64,000 nucleotides of DNA, from assembly GCA_026413225.1 (NCBI GenBank), contig CM048554.1, positions 50,765,963-50,829,962 on the forward strand. The letters are read 5' to 3'. A program made the translations under genes and the position numbers. The notes under the pieces are model-generated. The model had not been told where the DNA came from. It saw only the letters and a program-made list of their open reading frames with translations, and made no database searches. Each line of letters opens with the position of its first letter. Position 1 is the stretch's first letter. Positions 34,851 to 49,200 of the stretch are shown one piece after another. Source of the stretch: Otis tarda (Eukaryota; Chordata; Aves; Otidiformes; Otididae).

Positions 34851-37800
34851 GATTGTCCTCTGTAATTAGAAACTAACACAAGCAGCTAAGACACACATTG
34901 TCTTTTAATGGTCAGTCATAAAACTAGTGAGTCATTTAAAATACATAATTATTTAGAACATATGCTAGAGCGATCACTGATGCACTGGAAAATTCTGGGT
35001 CTTATATTCTGAATACTGTTCTTTTGACAGCATACACCTTTTTATAAGCCATTTTTATAAATGAATACTGTTCTGAGTTGAACGCATGGAGGGGAACTAA
35101 CAGACACTTTTGGATTTGCAATTGGGTTTGACAAAACAGTGTCGCACTGAAAATCAACTGTTCAGTTTAGCTGTATCCTCTAAAAGAAATTAAAAAATAC
35201 CTATGGTTACTATAAAATAAAAAAAAAAATCCCCTCCTTTAGCTGAGGCTAAGACATTTTAAGTAGAATTGTTACGTGCAAGATATCTCACTGTATCCTA
35301 ACAGCTGTACTTTTAAGGACGTTGTTAGGAGTTATGAACAGTTATTGAGCCAATTTCTGTTTCAGGTAAAAGAAAGCATTGCAAATTTATTTCAAACTGT
35401 ACAAGTCAGTGCTACTGTTTAAAATTCATCAAAGAACACTTCAGAAAGACTGCTTATGTATTCAAGCCACACATTTTAAGTGAACTCTTACTAAATTCTC
35501 TATGTACAGATCAGGAATACATGCACTCTGAATAAAGAGGACTTCATCTGACAAATTAGAGAAAGAGAGAGGGAGCAAGAGGGAAAGTACAGGGTGTGCT
35601 GCAGACTCCAAACGTGGAGATCTACTGCGCCTTGTAAAGCCTGACAGTGTAGTATATCAGGCAGGGAAAGCCTTGGGTACCACGGCTAAGTTTTGCTTGT
35701 TCCCGTGATGTGATTTAGTGCCTCAGAACCATGCAGCTTTGCAGCGTGTGGACACCTTACGGTGTCGAGTGAAGGGAACAGATTTGTCATCACTGGCTGC
35801 CAGGAGCAGTCCCGAGCAGGGACATTTTCAGTCTTCGACAATGATTGCTGTTACTAATTCTACTGTGAGATGCGGAGAGCATCTGCATGCGCAGTTCAGT
35901 AAAGGGCTGCCAAAAGAGCACTTGCTTTATGTTGTTCCTCCTGATGTCTGGTTAAGGCGGCGATGAGGCAGATCATATGACTTAAGCCACTGCAAGACCT
36001 CATCACTTTTCATGGGAGAACGGAAAAGTGCTGACCCCAAGGCTTTTATGCTGAGGGAAAGCAGATAAAAATCTGCAGGTGTAACTTAAAAAAATTGGTA
36101 TGAGAAGCATAAAATAGTGTAAATACGGCTAAATTTTTACAGAAAATGAAGATCAAGCATGTGATGGCAATTAAATGAAAATAAGAATTTAGTGATATAA
36201 GCATGGAAGTGTGCATTGTTATTTGAAGTGGATAGCACTTAGATTTCCAGAGTATCTGTTAGTTTTAAGCGAAAAACAGTATTTATACAAACAAGCACAA
36301 AGATGTATGCATGTAACCGTTTATTTCTTTTTCTTTTTCCAGTGAAAAGGAACTGGTGATAATTGACTGTAACTCTGCCTGGCTCCATCTCTAGAGAAAC
36401 ATAATCATTCTGGATATATGAAAATAGATTGCTCATTTGAACCCACTATTGTTTTATACTCTTTGGGGCCCACTTCTCAGATGGTGATAATCAATGGTAT
36501 TAGTCATTGAAATACAGGGAGCTGATTTACTCTATCAAGAGTTCTAGCCTTGAGCAATACTCATATTATTAATTTAATTCTTTTCTTAGCACCAGAAAAC
36601 TTGAGTGCTTGAACAAGAAGTTGTCTTCTCTCATCCAGTGTGTCAGGGAAAGCTCAGAAACACTATCCGTACACTGCTAAATCATACTGCGAGCAGCCAC
36701 TAGAAGCTCTGCAGCTGAGGTTATGACCCTGGGTCCCCTAGACACTTGAGTTTTCACTTTGAAAGCTCTTCTAAAGCTCTATGGAGCTCCTGAGAAACTC
36801 CTATTTTAGAGCCAAGGCAAGAACAGTTTGGTTTTGTGCATATTCTCAACCATTACCAAGATGTTAATCTTTTTCTGTGCCTGTATTTTCTCAGCCTGTA
36901 TTATTATGCCTGCTATTAAGAGTTTCATAAAACTATGCAAAGTTTACCCGGGCTTTTCTAATTTGGGCAGCGAAACAACTCAAACAAAGAGAGAATCGTC
37001 TGTTTTTCCCCAGTGTTAACTGGCCCCATCTTACCCAAATTATCTGTTTGAAAGAACAGAAATTGACTGCATTTAAGTGTTAAATAGCATTTTCAATCCA
37101 ATTCCAAGTGTCTAAAGGAAGCATGAATTGGGTATGAATTCCATCATTCAGTCACAATATTATTAGCAGGGCAGGAGGAAGGTTTATCACTGTTGTCAGC
37201 ACAATTATACAGCTTTCTCATTTGCCTTACCTCAGAGAACATACGCAGCATGGTCTTCATCAGGTTTGCCATCTTCTCAATGCCTTGACCATGATGACAG
37301 TCAAAATGAATGAACAGATTGGCACTTTGAAGTGCTCATTGATATCTTGAGGTCAGATGTTTCTTGCGTATATCTGGATCATTTCCAGACACTTGGGAAG
37401 CAGCAAGAGCAACTGTAGCACAAGTGTCTCTGCCAGTATTCCTCAACTCTACCCTGCTCCTTCAGTGAATGGCCTGTCTGGCTAAAGTGTCCCAGAAGTC
37501 AATGCATAAGATTGCTAGCTTTTTTTTTTTTTTTCAGGTAATGAAGAGCTATTACATCAAAGCAGTTTGGGGGGCATTGCTTTAACTGTCTTACTGAATC
37601 TGAACTAGCTATCAAGTTATTCCTCCCACACAGAGCAGAACAGCTTGGTCCTGCTGTTTAGGGGTCCTTGCCAGCTGTAGAGACAGAAAAAGATTTTTTT
37701 CCCTTTACTTTTACTCGTTCTATTTTCTCCTCATCTTTAGCTCTGGAAGTGTGATAATATTTGAAACTCAGAGAAAGTGTAATTCAAGAGAATGCTCAAA

Positions 37801-39769
37801 CAAAAGGAACAAAGCTTAAAAAAAAAAGGAAAAAAATCAATATGTATTAGCAAGGCATAATGGATATGCAGACCTCTTGTCAATATGAATATTCAAGAAC
37901 AACAAATTCTGAAATCCTTAATCTGTTTCAATATTTATTTTTTCTAATTCCTGTTTTTATTCAAGCAAGTATATCCTGAAATTGAAGAATAACTTGCAGA
38001 AGAGCTGCAATTGCAAAGATGTCACAGTTCTTGTTCGGAGTAACTCACATTGTTAAGAAGTCAATGAGAAACTGCCCAAGGAAAAAACCTAGGGAATGTG
38101 TTGTGCTGAGACTGAAATAGTTTGTAAAATAAACAACAGCTCTAGGACATATGAATTTAGCTGAAGGTTTTATTTTTCCCCCCTTTAAAAAAAAAAAAAG
38201 ACACTTGAGCAAACACTTTTCCACTTTAGAGTTGGCAGTTAACATTTTCTGATATGCATTTTTATTTTTCCCTCCCATCACAGGCTCTGCAGACCAATAC
38301 ATAAAACTGTCTTAAACAGCCAGCAAATCAATGACTAGGACACTTTGGAACAGTCCCTGGGAAGCAAGATGGCTGCAGCAAGAAGCTGTCATACCTCAAG
38401 AGAAGAAAGGTGCACCACCAGTAAGTAAACACAGTCAAAGAATGTTACTAATCAGCAAAGATTCTGTGCCATTTCCATAACGAAAGTCCACTGCTGTGAA
38501 GAACTTTTCCTCCTCAAAGCCTAGGGCTAGAATAGGTGAATTATAAACCAACTCTTGGAGAAGCATTGCCTTATGCACACAGCATGAGTTGTTCGTGCCA
38601 TTGGTTCTTTTCAGAGACCTCCAGTCTTGGGATGGAGGAGTCACCTTCTGTGAGGTGGATGCACCTTTCCGCTTTTAGGCAACAGTAAATTGGCTCAGTT
38701 CAGCAATTCAGGCAACTGAAAATCTGCAAACAACCTTCACATGTAATACTTCTTGGCTTCCCAGCATATTATAACCCATACTGCTGTCAATGCTCTACTC
38801 AAGTTGTCCTCCAAGAAGAGTTATATTTGAATGTCCAGTTAAAAGACTTAAGGTGATACTGCAAAGACAGATTTCGTAACTCTTACAAACAGTATGAGCC
38901 AGAGCGTTGCCACCTACTACATGATTACTCCTATTTACTTGATTAGCCCATTTACTCCTATTTTCTTCATGAGTCACATGGAATGTTTTTGAATGTGTTT
39001 ACACATTCAAAATGCAAAAGCCTAACCAAAGCAGCTGTCTAAATTAATCTAACATGAAGGCAGTCTTCAGGTCAATCAGAAAAAAAAAAAGAATACGTAG
39101 CTCTTCTGTGCGTGTTTTTTTGCTTTGCAGAATAAAACTGACAGAAGGGCAACACAAGCTGAGGAGAGGTATTACACAGCCAAAAGTAACCTGCCGTCAG
39201 TGCCTTGGCCCTATGATGTACAGCTTAAGGCACCTTAACTCAAAAATTTCCAAGTAATTTGAACTCTTGAAGCAAAACACAAAAGACAGGTAATTTCAGA
39301 GATATACAAGATCCAATCCAAAAAGAGCTTTGTACATAAAAAAAAAAAACAAACAACCCAGGCATTTTGAAATGAACCTGTAAATAAAATACAAGACTGA
39401 AGCAGGTCAAGATACCGTTGAGCTGGAAGTCACTAACCCATTTCAGGGGGGGTCAGGAATACCTCCAAATGAACTGCAGCAATAGGTTCAAAATGCAGCA
39501 GGTGTGGATTGCAATTTTCATATCAAATAATTGCATTACAAGAATGAAGGAAATTACATCTTCCTGCGGCTTCCCTAATAATGAGTGACTTATAGGTACC
39601 AGGACAGAAATATGACGGTAAAGATACATGATACCAAACTAATATTTTGTACAGATGTACTGCACAGTTTAGTTATCAACAATACTCATCTCCATGCAGC
39701 CTAACTGCATCTTACTCTAGCCCTGTCATATCCCTGTTTCCATCCTATTCCTAACCCCTTTTCCTAGAG
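34851..39769. other. Gene-free unique sequence with a CpG-enriched patch
   Basis: No coding gene is recognised. The most distinctive part is 35610-36025, listed separately. A T run ending in CAGGTA at 37519-37540 resembles a splice acceptor but no exon follows. A-rich runs occur near 37819-37828, 38187-38200 and 39336-39350. Confidence 0.6.
35610..36025. promoter_or_regulatory. CpG-enriched patch, candidate regulatory element
   Basis: I count 14 CpG dinucleotides between about 35613 and 36022, against 2 in the preceding 420 bp and 3 in the following 420 bp. The patch is also less AT-rich than its flanks. It contains CTGCATGCGCAG at 35883-35894, close to the NRF1 consensus (YGCGCAYGCGCR) with a mismatch in one half. 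An 82-codon open frame (35718-35966) overlaps it but has no recognisable domain. It could be a weak CpG-island promoter, an enhancer or remnant of an unidentified repeat; the sequence alone cannot decide. Confidence 0.35.
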
Positions 39770-40200
39770 CAGGACAAGTCAAGGTATTCCTGAAAGATTG
39801 CCTTGTCCATTGCCTCATCCCAAAGCAGAAGCAACTTTTGCTGACCGATGGCTGTCTAAACTTTCAGTAACAGCATTCAAAAATGGAGATACCACAGTCT
39901 GTCTATCCAACTGCCCAACTACTTTTGCCATTAGGTAGGTTTTCTTAAGTTTTACTGCAGTTTAGCCACTGTCTTTCACCTGTTGTAGATCTGAATAAAT
40001 CCCATATACAGACTCACTCTGCTGCAGGCTTTCAGAGATTTGAAGATTGCTACCACATCCTCCCCTTGCACCTTCATTTCTCTGTTTCTTTGCTGCGCTA
40101 AACTACCCAGCGCTTTCAGTCTTCTGAATTTAGGCCATACTTTTTTTTAGTCCTTTTGCCAGTCTTACTGATCTCCTTTGGATGTTCTCCAGATGGTCTC
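39770..40200 (-). mobile_element. Ancient CR1/L3-like LINE relic (minus strand)
   Basis: This block follows, in order, the reverse complement of the end of an old CR1/L3 element: AAAAATGGAGATACCACAG (39880-39898) for the 'GATGGAGATTCCACAAC' part; CCATTAGGTAGGTTTTCTTA for 'CAGTTAGGAAGTTTTTCCTA'; GATTTGAAGATTGCTACCAC for 'ACTTGAAAACTGTTATCATG'; GCTAAACTACCCAGCGCTTT for the 'AGACTAAACAAACCCAA' part; and CTCCTTTGGATGTTCTCCAG for 'CTCTTCTCTGGACTTTCTCCA'. Divergence is far greater than in the other CR1 copies and no frame is open, so this is the oldest LINE in the window. The left edge is uncertain. Confidence 0.72.
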
Positions 40201-43200
40201 AGAGGGAGAGAACAAGGCAGAGGAATACCAAAGGGAGGGAAGAAGTGGGCAAAGCCTGGGCTCACACCTCTCTGTATCCGATGGAAGGACCTGGCAGGGG
40301 ACGGTAGGAACAGAGCGATTCACAGGAGATGAGGAGGTTTTTACCCCCAGAGCAAAGAAGGAGCAGAGAAGGAAACAGAAGTCTGAGGGATAGTACAACT
40401 TCTTGTCTGCTCACATGTACTGGCCATCACAGGGGTGTGACTAAAGGTAGCCTATCTGGTCGCAAATTCATTGTATGTAGCTAAAGAACAGAGAAACATC
40501 TTTAATAACCTCTGCCTTAGCTCTGAAGTATAGCACTTTTCACACACACAGGGAGTGGCTGTGTGGGGACACACATCACAAGACAGACTTTGTTTTGTTT
40601 GCATGCCTTTAGTTTTCAAGACATTTTAATTCTGGGCAGCTGTAACGGTGGGGTATCTTAATGGAGGAATAACAAATCAAACAAAAAACCCTTTGAAACC
40701 CCAGTTCAGCCTAGAAAATATCACAACCTTTGCATAAAATGTAAGAGCCCATATTCTATCTAATCTACAGATGAATCAGTGGCTCAGCAGGTTGCTGCCA
40801 TTTACTTATTTTACCTGTATGTGGGTTTATAAACAGGTTAGATTGTCACAACTGCTAGTTTGATGGACTCTTGACTGATTAGTCTCGATAGGAGGCTTCT
40901 CTGCACATATAATCCCCACCGCCACACACTTTTCTTTTAAACAATGGTCCTAATGACATTTGAACATCTACTTTTCCAAAGTCTGTCTGAAACTTTTTCC
41001 ACTGAAAGAAAAATCTTCTTGGCCATAGGAAGAACTTGTACCAGAGGGAAGTTTCTGATCTTTCCATAAAAATGCATTTTCTCCTGCAACTATTTTTTTC
41101 CTACTAAGATGTAAATGAAGTTCTTGTTAAAAACACTTCCAGCATTTACAGAACTTAAAAAATATAATTACCATTTTACATGTTTGAATGCATGCCTTCT
41201 TTTCCCTTTTTCCCCATAAAGCTTTTCTGCTCTGTCAATCTTTGAGCAGTTTTTCAACATGTACTTTTTCTGTTTTACACTGTTCTTACTCAAGTATACA
41301 AATGCAGAGCAGGACAAAACAGAATAATTATTCACAAATAAGTAGCTAAATATTCCATGATCTGATTCTCAATTTACATGGAACTAGATGCAGTTGCTGA
41401 AGAGGCTGTTGTGCTCTGAAATCTCTTCAGCCACCACTTTTAAGTCTGACAGAGATTGTGAATCAGATTGTGCCTCAGCTGTGGCAGTTCACAGCCAGGG
41501 ATATTCGTGTAAACTGAAATCAATAATGATTTAAACCAAGGTACCAGGCCCTCAGCTCTGGGCATGCCACCCAGTCGGCTGCCACAACAGAGGAGGGATG
41601 AATCACTGGGACAGGAACATCTGACCCCACATCTCCATGAATCATCAGACCTCTTGAGCCTGCACCCTTGGACATCTGCCTTTTCCTGAGCTGCTCCAAT
41701 GTAAACATTGTAAAATTAAACCTGAAAGGACCTGCAGCATGCCTAAATCATAGTTCTGCATCTTTTTTAAAAAAAGCAAACAAGCAAATGTCAACACATA
41801 TAATAGTACTTTTATTCTAAAGAGACTGCTGTTGTGTACATGACATTTCCAATAGTTTGTGACTGTTCATGGAAAATTAGGATAGGAAGTGTGACTCAAA
41901 GTTCTGAAAACATTACCCTGGAAGTACATTATATTAAAAATCCAGATGTTCAACTGATTGATGTTTGAGAAATTGTTTTAAACAGTTAAATAGGCTAACC
42001 TATAATAAAATGCCTTTTAGTACTTCAATTACTACAAATATAAAGTTTAATAACAAAACAAGGATTGTTAGAAGGGTGGAAAACTTGGTGCATTTATACT
42101 TAAGATGCATGACCATTCTTTTGCATGTTGGAAGACTACTTTACACACAAACATGTAAAATCCACTGCAGTCTGCTGAACTTGTCATTTTTAGCCATTAC
42201 CTTTCTCATTTTGTAGTTGTGAAGACAGTTGAAAGAGCATGTGATTGTTTCAGGAACTTTTTTCTCAGAGTTGTAGACCCTTGCCCCAGTGCAAATGTCA
42301 AGAAACATACGATTTGGAGAAAGCCACTATCTGAAACAGTCCCTGACCTAAAAAAATCTGGAGTTTGAGATAAAGGAGAAGGTCTTACTTCTTTCTACAG
42401 CTTTGGAAGCTAAAATTCAGAATCTTAGATAAAAGATCAAATTAATCTTTTACCCATATGCCTGTCAAAACCATAATTCAGTATCAACAAAGTCAGATTC
42501 AACTTTTTTTTTTGAAGTCTTATTACACATATGTAGATGATACTTTCAACACAAATATTTTTGCACAATCCAAAGCACATTGTAACTATTGCAGTCCTGA
42601 TTCTGAGGTCACATGGAGGCAATTCATCATTTATTCCACTGGACTTGTTAGAACTACAGTGAGATAAATGGGCTCATCAGAATTACAGCCCCTTAGCTGC
42701 AATAAATAAAAGATATACTCAAATCTGTGAGCACTTCCCTATTGCTTAATCTGTCATTTTCATTTCCCCCCAAACTTTACCCAAATAGAAATTAAAGCAC
42801 TGTGGCTGAAACTGAGAGGTCCATGAGTCCATAAAAGGCACAAGACTAATGTTCTGTACGTGATGGCAAATTACACTTCTCTGTGCACATTACAATACTT
42901 TTACAAGAGTTGCTATGTAAAAAGAAAATACTGATGATCATTTAACACAGTAAGAATTCACTTAAATGAACTGCCAGAAGAACAGAACTCTTAAAATAAT
43001 TGATTTTTCCCCACATCAGATGAAAAATGCATAACACTGTTCAGTGAAGTCCGTTTGAGCAAAAGTCATTTTCTGTCCATTAAAAGAAACATAAAATACA
43101 TTGGGGTACTTAATTAAAAGTCTTAGAAGAACTGATTTCCTCACCATAAATTTACAAAACACACACAAATTTAAGCAAAATACCTTAATTAATGCTTTTG

Positions 43201-46200
43201 CCAAATCTATGAGGCCTCCCAAATATTTTATAAGTGTAGAAAATTTACATTCAATACACTTAGAAGAATACCACTGTCTCTAAAAAATAAATTCGTAACA
43301 GTTGCTGCCTCAGTGTTTCTACCAGCATGCTGATGCCTCACATTTGCTGAATGTATGGAGTGATTTGAAAATGACAGCTATCTCATGACAGGCAATACCA
43401 GCAGACAGTCTTTGAAAAAAATCTATACTGACCTCACCTCCATCCAACACCTATTGACAGTTGTCACTCAAACTGTGATATCACATAAACACTTTCCGAT
43501 CTGCAGCTTAAGTTTCCATAGTAGGGCAAAATCCTGTTAACTTCTGACCCACCTCTCAGACATCCTTTCTGTTGTATTCATGTTTGCAAACTGCTGACAG
43601 GTTTTTCGAGGCAGAGCATGTACGGCTTGTGCAACACCCGCGCTTCCTGCTCTCTCTCTTCTTAAACCCTGGTCAGAAACTTGTTTCTAATTGAAGGTAA
43701 AGAAATTTGCATCTGAAAAAGACACAGAGCTATCTAGAGAAAAACCTAGAATATTGTTTGAATGCATTCTATGAAAGACCTGTGGCATTTTTTCTATGTG
43801 GTGTCTTCCACCTTCTGTTATAGGTGGATTGGTTTTCCCTGTTACCCATGTCCTTTCATTTCAATACTGTGGATAACCTCAAAATACTGTGATGAAATAA
43901 TGATGACCCACAAAATCACATTGTGGATATCACCCAGATTATAAAGAGAGATGAGAAAGCATAAAATTGTCTACGATTAGGAAACTTAGGAACTCCATAT
44001 GAAGGCAGCAGGGAATGAAGCATTTCAATGTTACAAAAATAATGATTTATAGCTGCAGCAAACAAAAAATGTCCAGATATCATAGCTGTTGATACAATAC
44101 TGTAATGAGAGGTTTCAGAAACATAGAGCATGGATGTGTGTTTATAACCACATCTCTCTGCCCCTATGCAAAACTTTTGGCCATTTATAACAAACTAAAG
44201 GCATACTTCAATCTCTGTCAAATATTTAAAGGAAATAGTATCAGTTTTTCTGTCTCCAGCACTTCAGTAACAACTGTTTAAGGCTTAATATTTCAACAAA
44301 TCTACTGATAACATGGACAGGATTATACTCAAAGACTATAATGCCTTAGTCTAGCCTTTCTCATATACCTTCTCCACTCCAAAAGAGTAGATCTTACTTG
44401 AACTAAGAGAGATAGATCTCTTGGGCTACATAAAACGTGTACCTCTGGATGAGTAATTTCTCTGCCTTTTGCACCCCAACCCAAATTGTGGGTATGCTTC
44501 CTAGTTACATTTGCATTCTGAGACTAAATACAAAATATAGAGGAACAACAAGGAACTTCAGCCAGGTTTATGAAGTAAACAGAAACTTAGTTTTGTAACT
44601 GAACTTTTGTAATGCTTGTAATTCACAGGAACTGAGAAATAAGATCTGGTCTTTGTGAAACTGCAGTAGATATGGATCTAGAATGAAAGGTTGTCCTATA
44701 AAATTAGACAGAGTTTGGAGATATGGATTTATTCTTAAGGATATATTCTTTCTTGGATGTCAGGTGCCATTTGTCACACCCTGGATTTTGCTGTCCATCA
44801 GGATATAGGTGAAAAAAAAAATTAAACTGCTTCATAGCTCAAGGAATTCAGTCAAGAGACATTTTTATACAATAGATAAAGAAGTCACTATCCATTAATA
44901 AAGAATAAAAGAGCCAGGCAGATCTGTATTAGTGTGCATATGTACAGTGGCAGGATGCACAACACCACATTTCTTGAAGAAGCGCTGTTGCAGGGTATGC
45001 TGCATCACTGCTAAAAATATCACATACTTTTGGCCGGCCTCGTTTGATGCAAGGATGCAGAAATGCTTTTTGATTGCAATGGGGCTAAAGGCATAGTAAC
45101 AACTTCTGAATCTTTCTGTATGTTTAGTTCATTAATTAATTTACTTTGCCTTATTTTCAGGTTTGAAATTGCAGCAAAGATGTAAACCAACCTTTTTCCA
45201 GGCTCTGGTCCTGAAATTGATACCACACAGCCAGACTGCTGTGCCCACACTGAGCCCCATGGACTTCAGCATGGCTCCAGGCAAAGCATCATCAGTTTGC
45301 TTACACGCTGCTGACTGCAAGATCAGAGCTCAAGTTCACTGACATTAGGGAAAGGTGGCATTAAATTAAACACACACAAGATTTTTTACCCTTTTCCCCT
45401 AGAATAGCTCAGAAAGAGGGAGAACAGCTGTACGATGAGCCTGTCATAACAGCCACTGACCCATTACTGAGGATCATACCTGACCTTGGGCCACTACCCG
45501 CTGCTGGCCCCAGACAGACACATTTCTTCCTTCTTCTTCCACCCAGAGGGCCTCCCACAGCTAAAAGTGTGAAGTTGGTGCCAGTGTGCTGCTGTTTTAT
45601 TGCATGTATTCACGTGCACTGGGGGACCAAGATCATTCAAACTCATTTCATCTGTGAACTTTCGCATCCATCATGTCAGGCTGGTTTGCATTCCCTTAAA
45701 TTCAGCCAGTCTGAGATGCAAGTACTTGAGTGACTGGAAACACCAACCCACAGAAGTGCAATGGCCCTTAAAGTTTAACAAGAAAGATAAGCTTAGCATT
45801 TCGCTATTTTAAGGATACTCTGGAGCTCTGTGCTAGTTGATTAGTACAACCTTCCTGAAACATTGATGCTGAGACATTAAAAAAAATTAAAATGTATGGC
45901 TGTAATGACATACCTGCTTAATATGTTTTCTGTTGGCCCAATAGTAGCACCTCTGGATTCTCTGGGGTGATGGTTACTACCGCATGATACCTCCTGAAAA
46001 TATGCAGAGAAAGCAGGGATAGAACTGGGGCTGTCGAGTGCCATTCGTGTAAAGGAGGGTCTCACCTGTGGGTGCACATTGTCTGTCTGATACAGAATTA
46101 TATTTTTCTCACTCCTTTATTAAGAGTCATGAACTACAGGCAGTAACTCACTGATGCTGAAAAACTAATTTCTAATTTCCTTTATACATACACACATTTT

Positions 46201-49200
46201 TATTTTATATATAAAAAATAAATATAAAAACTATATAAAGTATGAGACTTTTCCCAGGAGAGTCAGCACACTGAGTGATTAATTACAAGAAAGTAGAAGC
46301 CAACTGAAAAGAGACACAGAACATATCCTATTCCCATTTTCCCTTCCCACCCAGTCTGGTGCTGTTAATTTAACTTTCTTAATTTACCAATGATTACAGA
46401 TGCAAATCTGACAGTGTATAAAACTCAAAATTAGGAAGCAAATAGTAATGGCTGGGTTGGAACCAAGATCAAACGGCGCCTAATCACATCTGATTAGCCA
46501 TCTGAGAGGGCTACTTCTGCTGGGAGAGGCATTCACAGTCATCTTTGAAAGTAGGATGAAGATTTTTCACTATCAGGGAATTTATCTGCTAGAAGTAAAT
46601 TAAGAGCTAAAGTAGCTCTTTCCTCAGTCTTGCAGGAGTCAGACATGAAATTAGGAGGATGTGGTGACATTAGGCCAGGTGCTGTGTGACTCCACAAACC
46701 TCTTACTCAGTTTTATACAGCAGGGACATGCTTTGTGGGAATTAAAGGTCTTGGTATATCTAGTAGAAAGAGAGTGAGGGTGTAAATGAACAATGTTTCC
46801 TAACATGTCATTGTTAGTAGACACCAGGAAGACAAAAGAGTTACTTAAAATGGAGGACAGTGTTCATATACTAGAAAATGGGTGTTGGAGCCAAAAATAA
46901 ATTTAGTCTGGAAACTGGAACTAAGTTTCTGAGATTCAGAGATCTAGGAGTCGTGAGCTGTCTTCCAGTAACAGGGCAAGCAACTCAATTTTCTTTCCAC
47001 CTCAGGGCAGGGTTTTATTATATTTTTAAACAGAACAATATGAAATAAGTGCCTGCAAGAGTACAAGCATTGCTTCAAAAGCCAAGAGCTTTCTTCTAGT
47101 CCTATATCCTTATAAAGGGAGAAGAAAGAAGACAGTAAAATAGTGCATGGGTATGACTTATCACAAGGAAACATGATTCTTGTTAAATGGCTTGACAAGA
47201 ATATTGTGGTTTGGGAGACAAAAGGGCAGCAAGGGGAAGGGTTGTTGAGGGTCACACTGCTTTGCAGTCCAGGGCATGTGGTGGCCTCAAGCTTTATGAA
47301 TGCTTACTACCACGGGGTCTATTATCTGCCAGGCACCACTGAAGCCTGAATTATTGTATTTCAGTAAAAACTGCAGCTTTGGTACTTAACCCAGTAGCTA
47401 GATTGTTGCATTCCCTTCCCACGTTGAATTGGCATCAGCAAAGAAAGGGAAAGCAAGATAGCTACCCCCATCCACCCGCTCAGCAGAGACACATATATGG
47501 CAGCTCTGTGCTCAGACAGGCCAGGGACAGACTAATTTCAACTGGCAATGAACGCTGCCTAAGAATGCACTGCCACAAACCATGGATATCCCTGTGCTAG
47601 ATACAAAGTATAAAATGCAGCCTGACTGTAGTTATAGTGGAGATACAATATTAGGGGGAAGGGAGAGAGGAGTCAATGAATCCCCAGAGATTTAAAAAAA
47701 AAAAAAAAATTTCTCCATAAACTAACAATGTGTTTTAAAAACCTAGAAAAAGAGGGAAAAAAAAGCCCAAACCATGCTGCTTGCAAATGCCTCTATGAGT
47801 GTAAACTCATTACTCATTTATATATGAAGTGAAAAATATTAAGATAAATGATGCTATTTACTGGCATGATGCACCTAACATCAAAACAGATATATATTTT
47901 TAATGTTGGGTGCATTAAACACATTATCCAACTTTCAAAGTACAATAAGTGATTTATGTTAGTGGTCGATATGCCTAAGCAGCAACTAAAAACCTAATAG
48001 AAAAAAAAAATCAGAGCAGATCAGCACAGCTAAGAGATAAAGTCAGTAAGAAAGCTCAGAATTAACCAGAAAACTGGAAGCCAAAGCTTAAATAAATCCT
48101 TGCTTTTGGATATCTTAAGCAAAATCAATTTTTGTTTGTAATTGTTAGGAATGGTTTCCAGGATTTAATCTGTGGTCCTGCTACTCAGAGACACAAACAT
48201 CTTTGCCAACCAAAAAAAAAAAAAAATGTTTACAGTGTTTTTACTTTGTCAGTCCAGCACAAGAGAATAATTTCTGAACCATGCACTAGCCAAGATTTCT
48301 GGAACTGAGCAGAGGGTTTTCTAGCCTTAGAGTTTTCCATATTAAAACGAAAGCAAAATAACCATCCCCTCACAACATGTCCCAAAGGGGACATACATTT
48401 CTCCCATGACTACAGGAGCAAAGATGACAACTAGGCTTTTTAAAAAGGCTTCCTCAAATTTGACTACAAGATAAAGCAAAAAAAAAAATCTCCAGCCATT
48501 CTACCTAAGTTAATAACCTTGTCAAAATAAAGGCTTGTCATGACTCAATTAAGACAGCCTAGGCACAAGAGGGTATCTTTGGTGTAATGGCTCACCCTGA
48601 AGAGACTGGAAGAGTGTTTTGATTAGAAACTTACCTGCTTGCAGCGGGGCAGCTCCACTCTGGATGTCTCAATTTGATCAGAAGGGCTTTCCTTGCTCGT
48701 TAAACAGCACAAACTCACATTTAATGGGCAGCACCTGATCAGGATAAAGAAAAGCAGACTGAAGTTTTCATATGCTTATCTCCCAATCAGTGTTGAAGAA
48801 TCTCAAGGGATTTCATTTGCACAACCTCAATTTAAAGCTACCTGACAGCCAAACCAGTTAGCTAGTACACACAGCATATGCTAAAAATACAGATGGCCAG
48901 GGCCTGCATTTAATGTATGGGCAGAAAGTAACCTTAAGGCTGAGCTCCCTCCCCCTGTGAGGAGCGGGCTGGGAGCAGAGCAGCAGGTCTGCTGAGCTCT
49001 GCCATGGGGTTATGCTGGTTGTTATGGGGATAACGGCTGCAGGGTGGGAGGTCTCTGCGTCTGCCTTCTGAGAACGGGGTAGGGAAAGGAATTAGCTTGG
49101 AAAATGCTTAGCCACTGTTTGTATACTCTGTTAAGGGCATTGAGATAAAAAGGAAGGAGTTTTAAAACAAAATAGGGGACTCAGGTATACTGTGGGGATT

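Noticed and set aside
37515-37545. Splice-acceptor-like polypyrimidine tract ending CAGGTA
   Set aside because: The run is a simple T homopolymer and the following sequence has no open coding exon.
46195-46240. AT-rich palindromic patch
   Set aside because: Symmetry is explained by low-complexity A/T composition.
47270-47350. Weak L2/MIR-like end near TGCCAGGCACCACTG
   Set aside because: The match is about 20 bp with no ordered neighbouring blocks.
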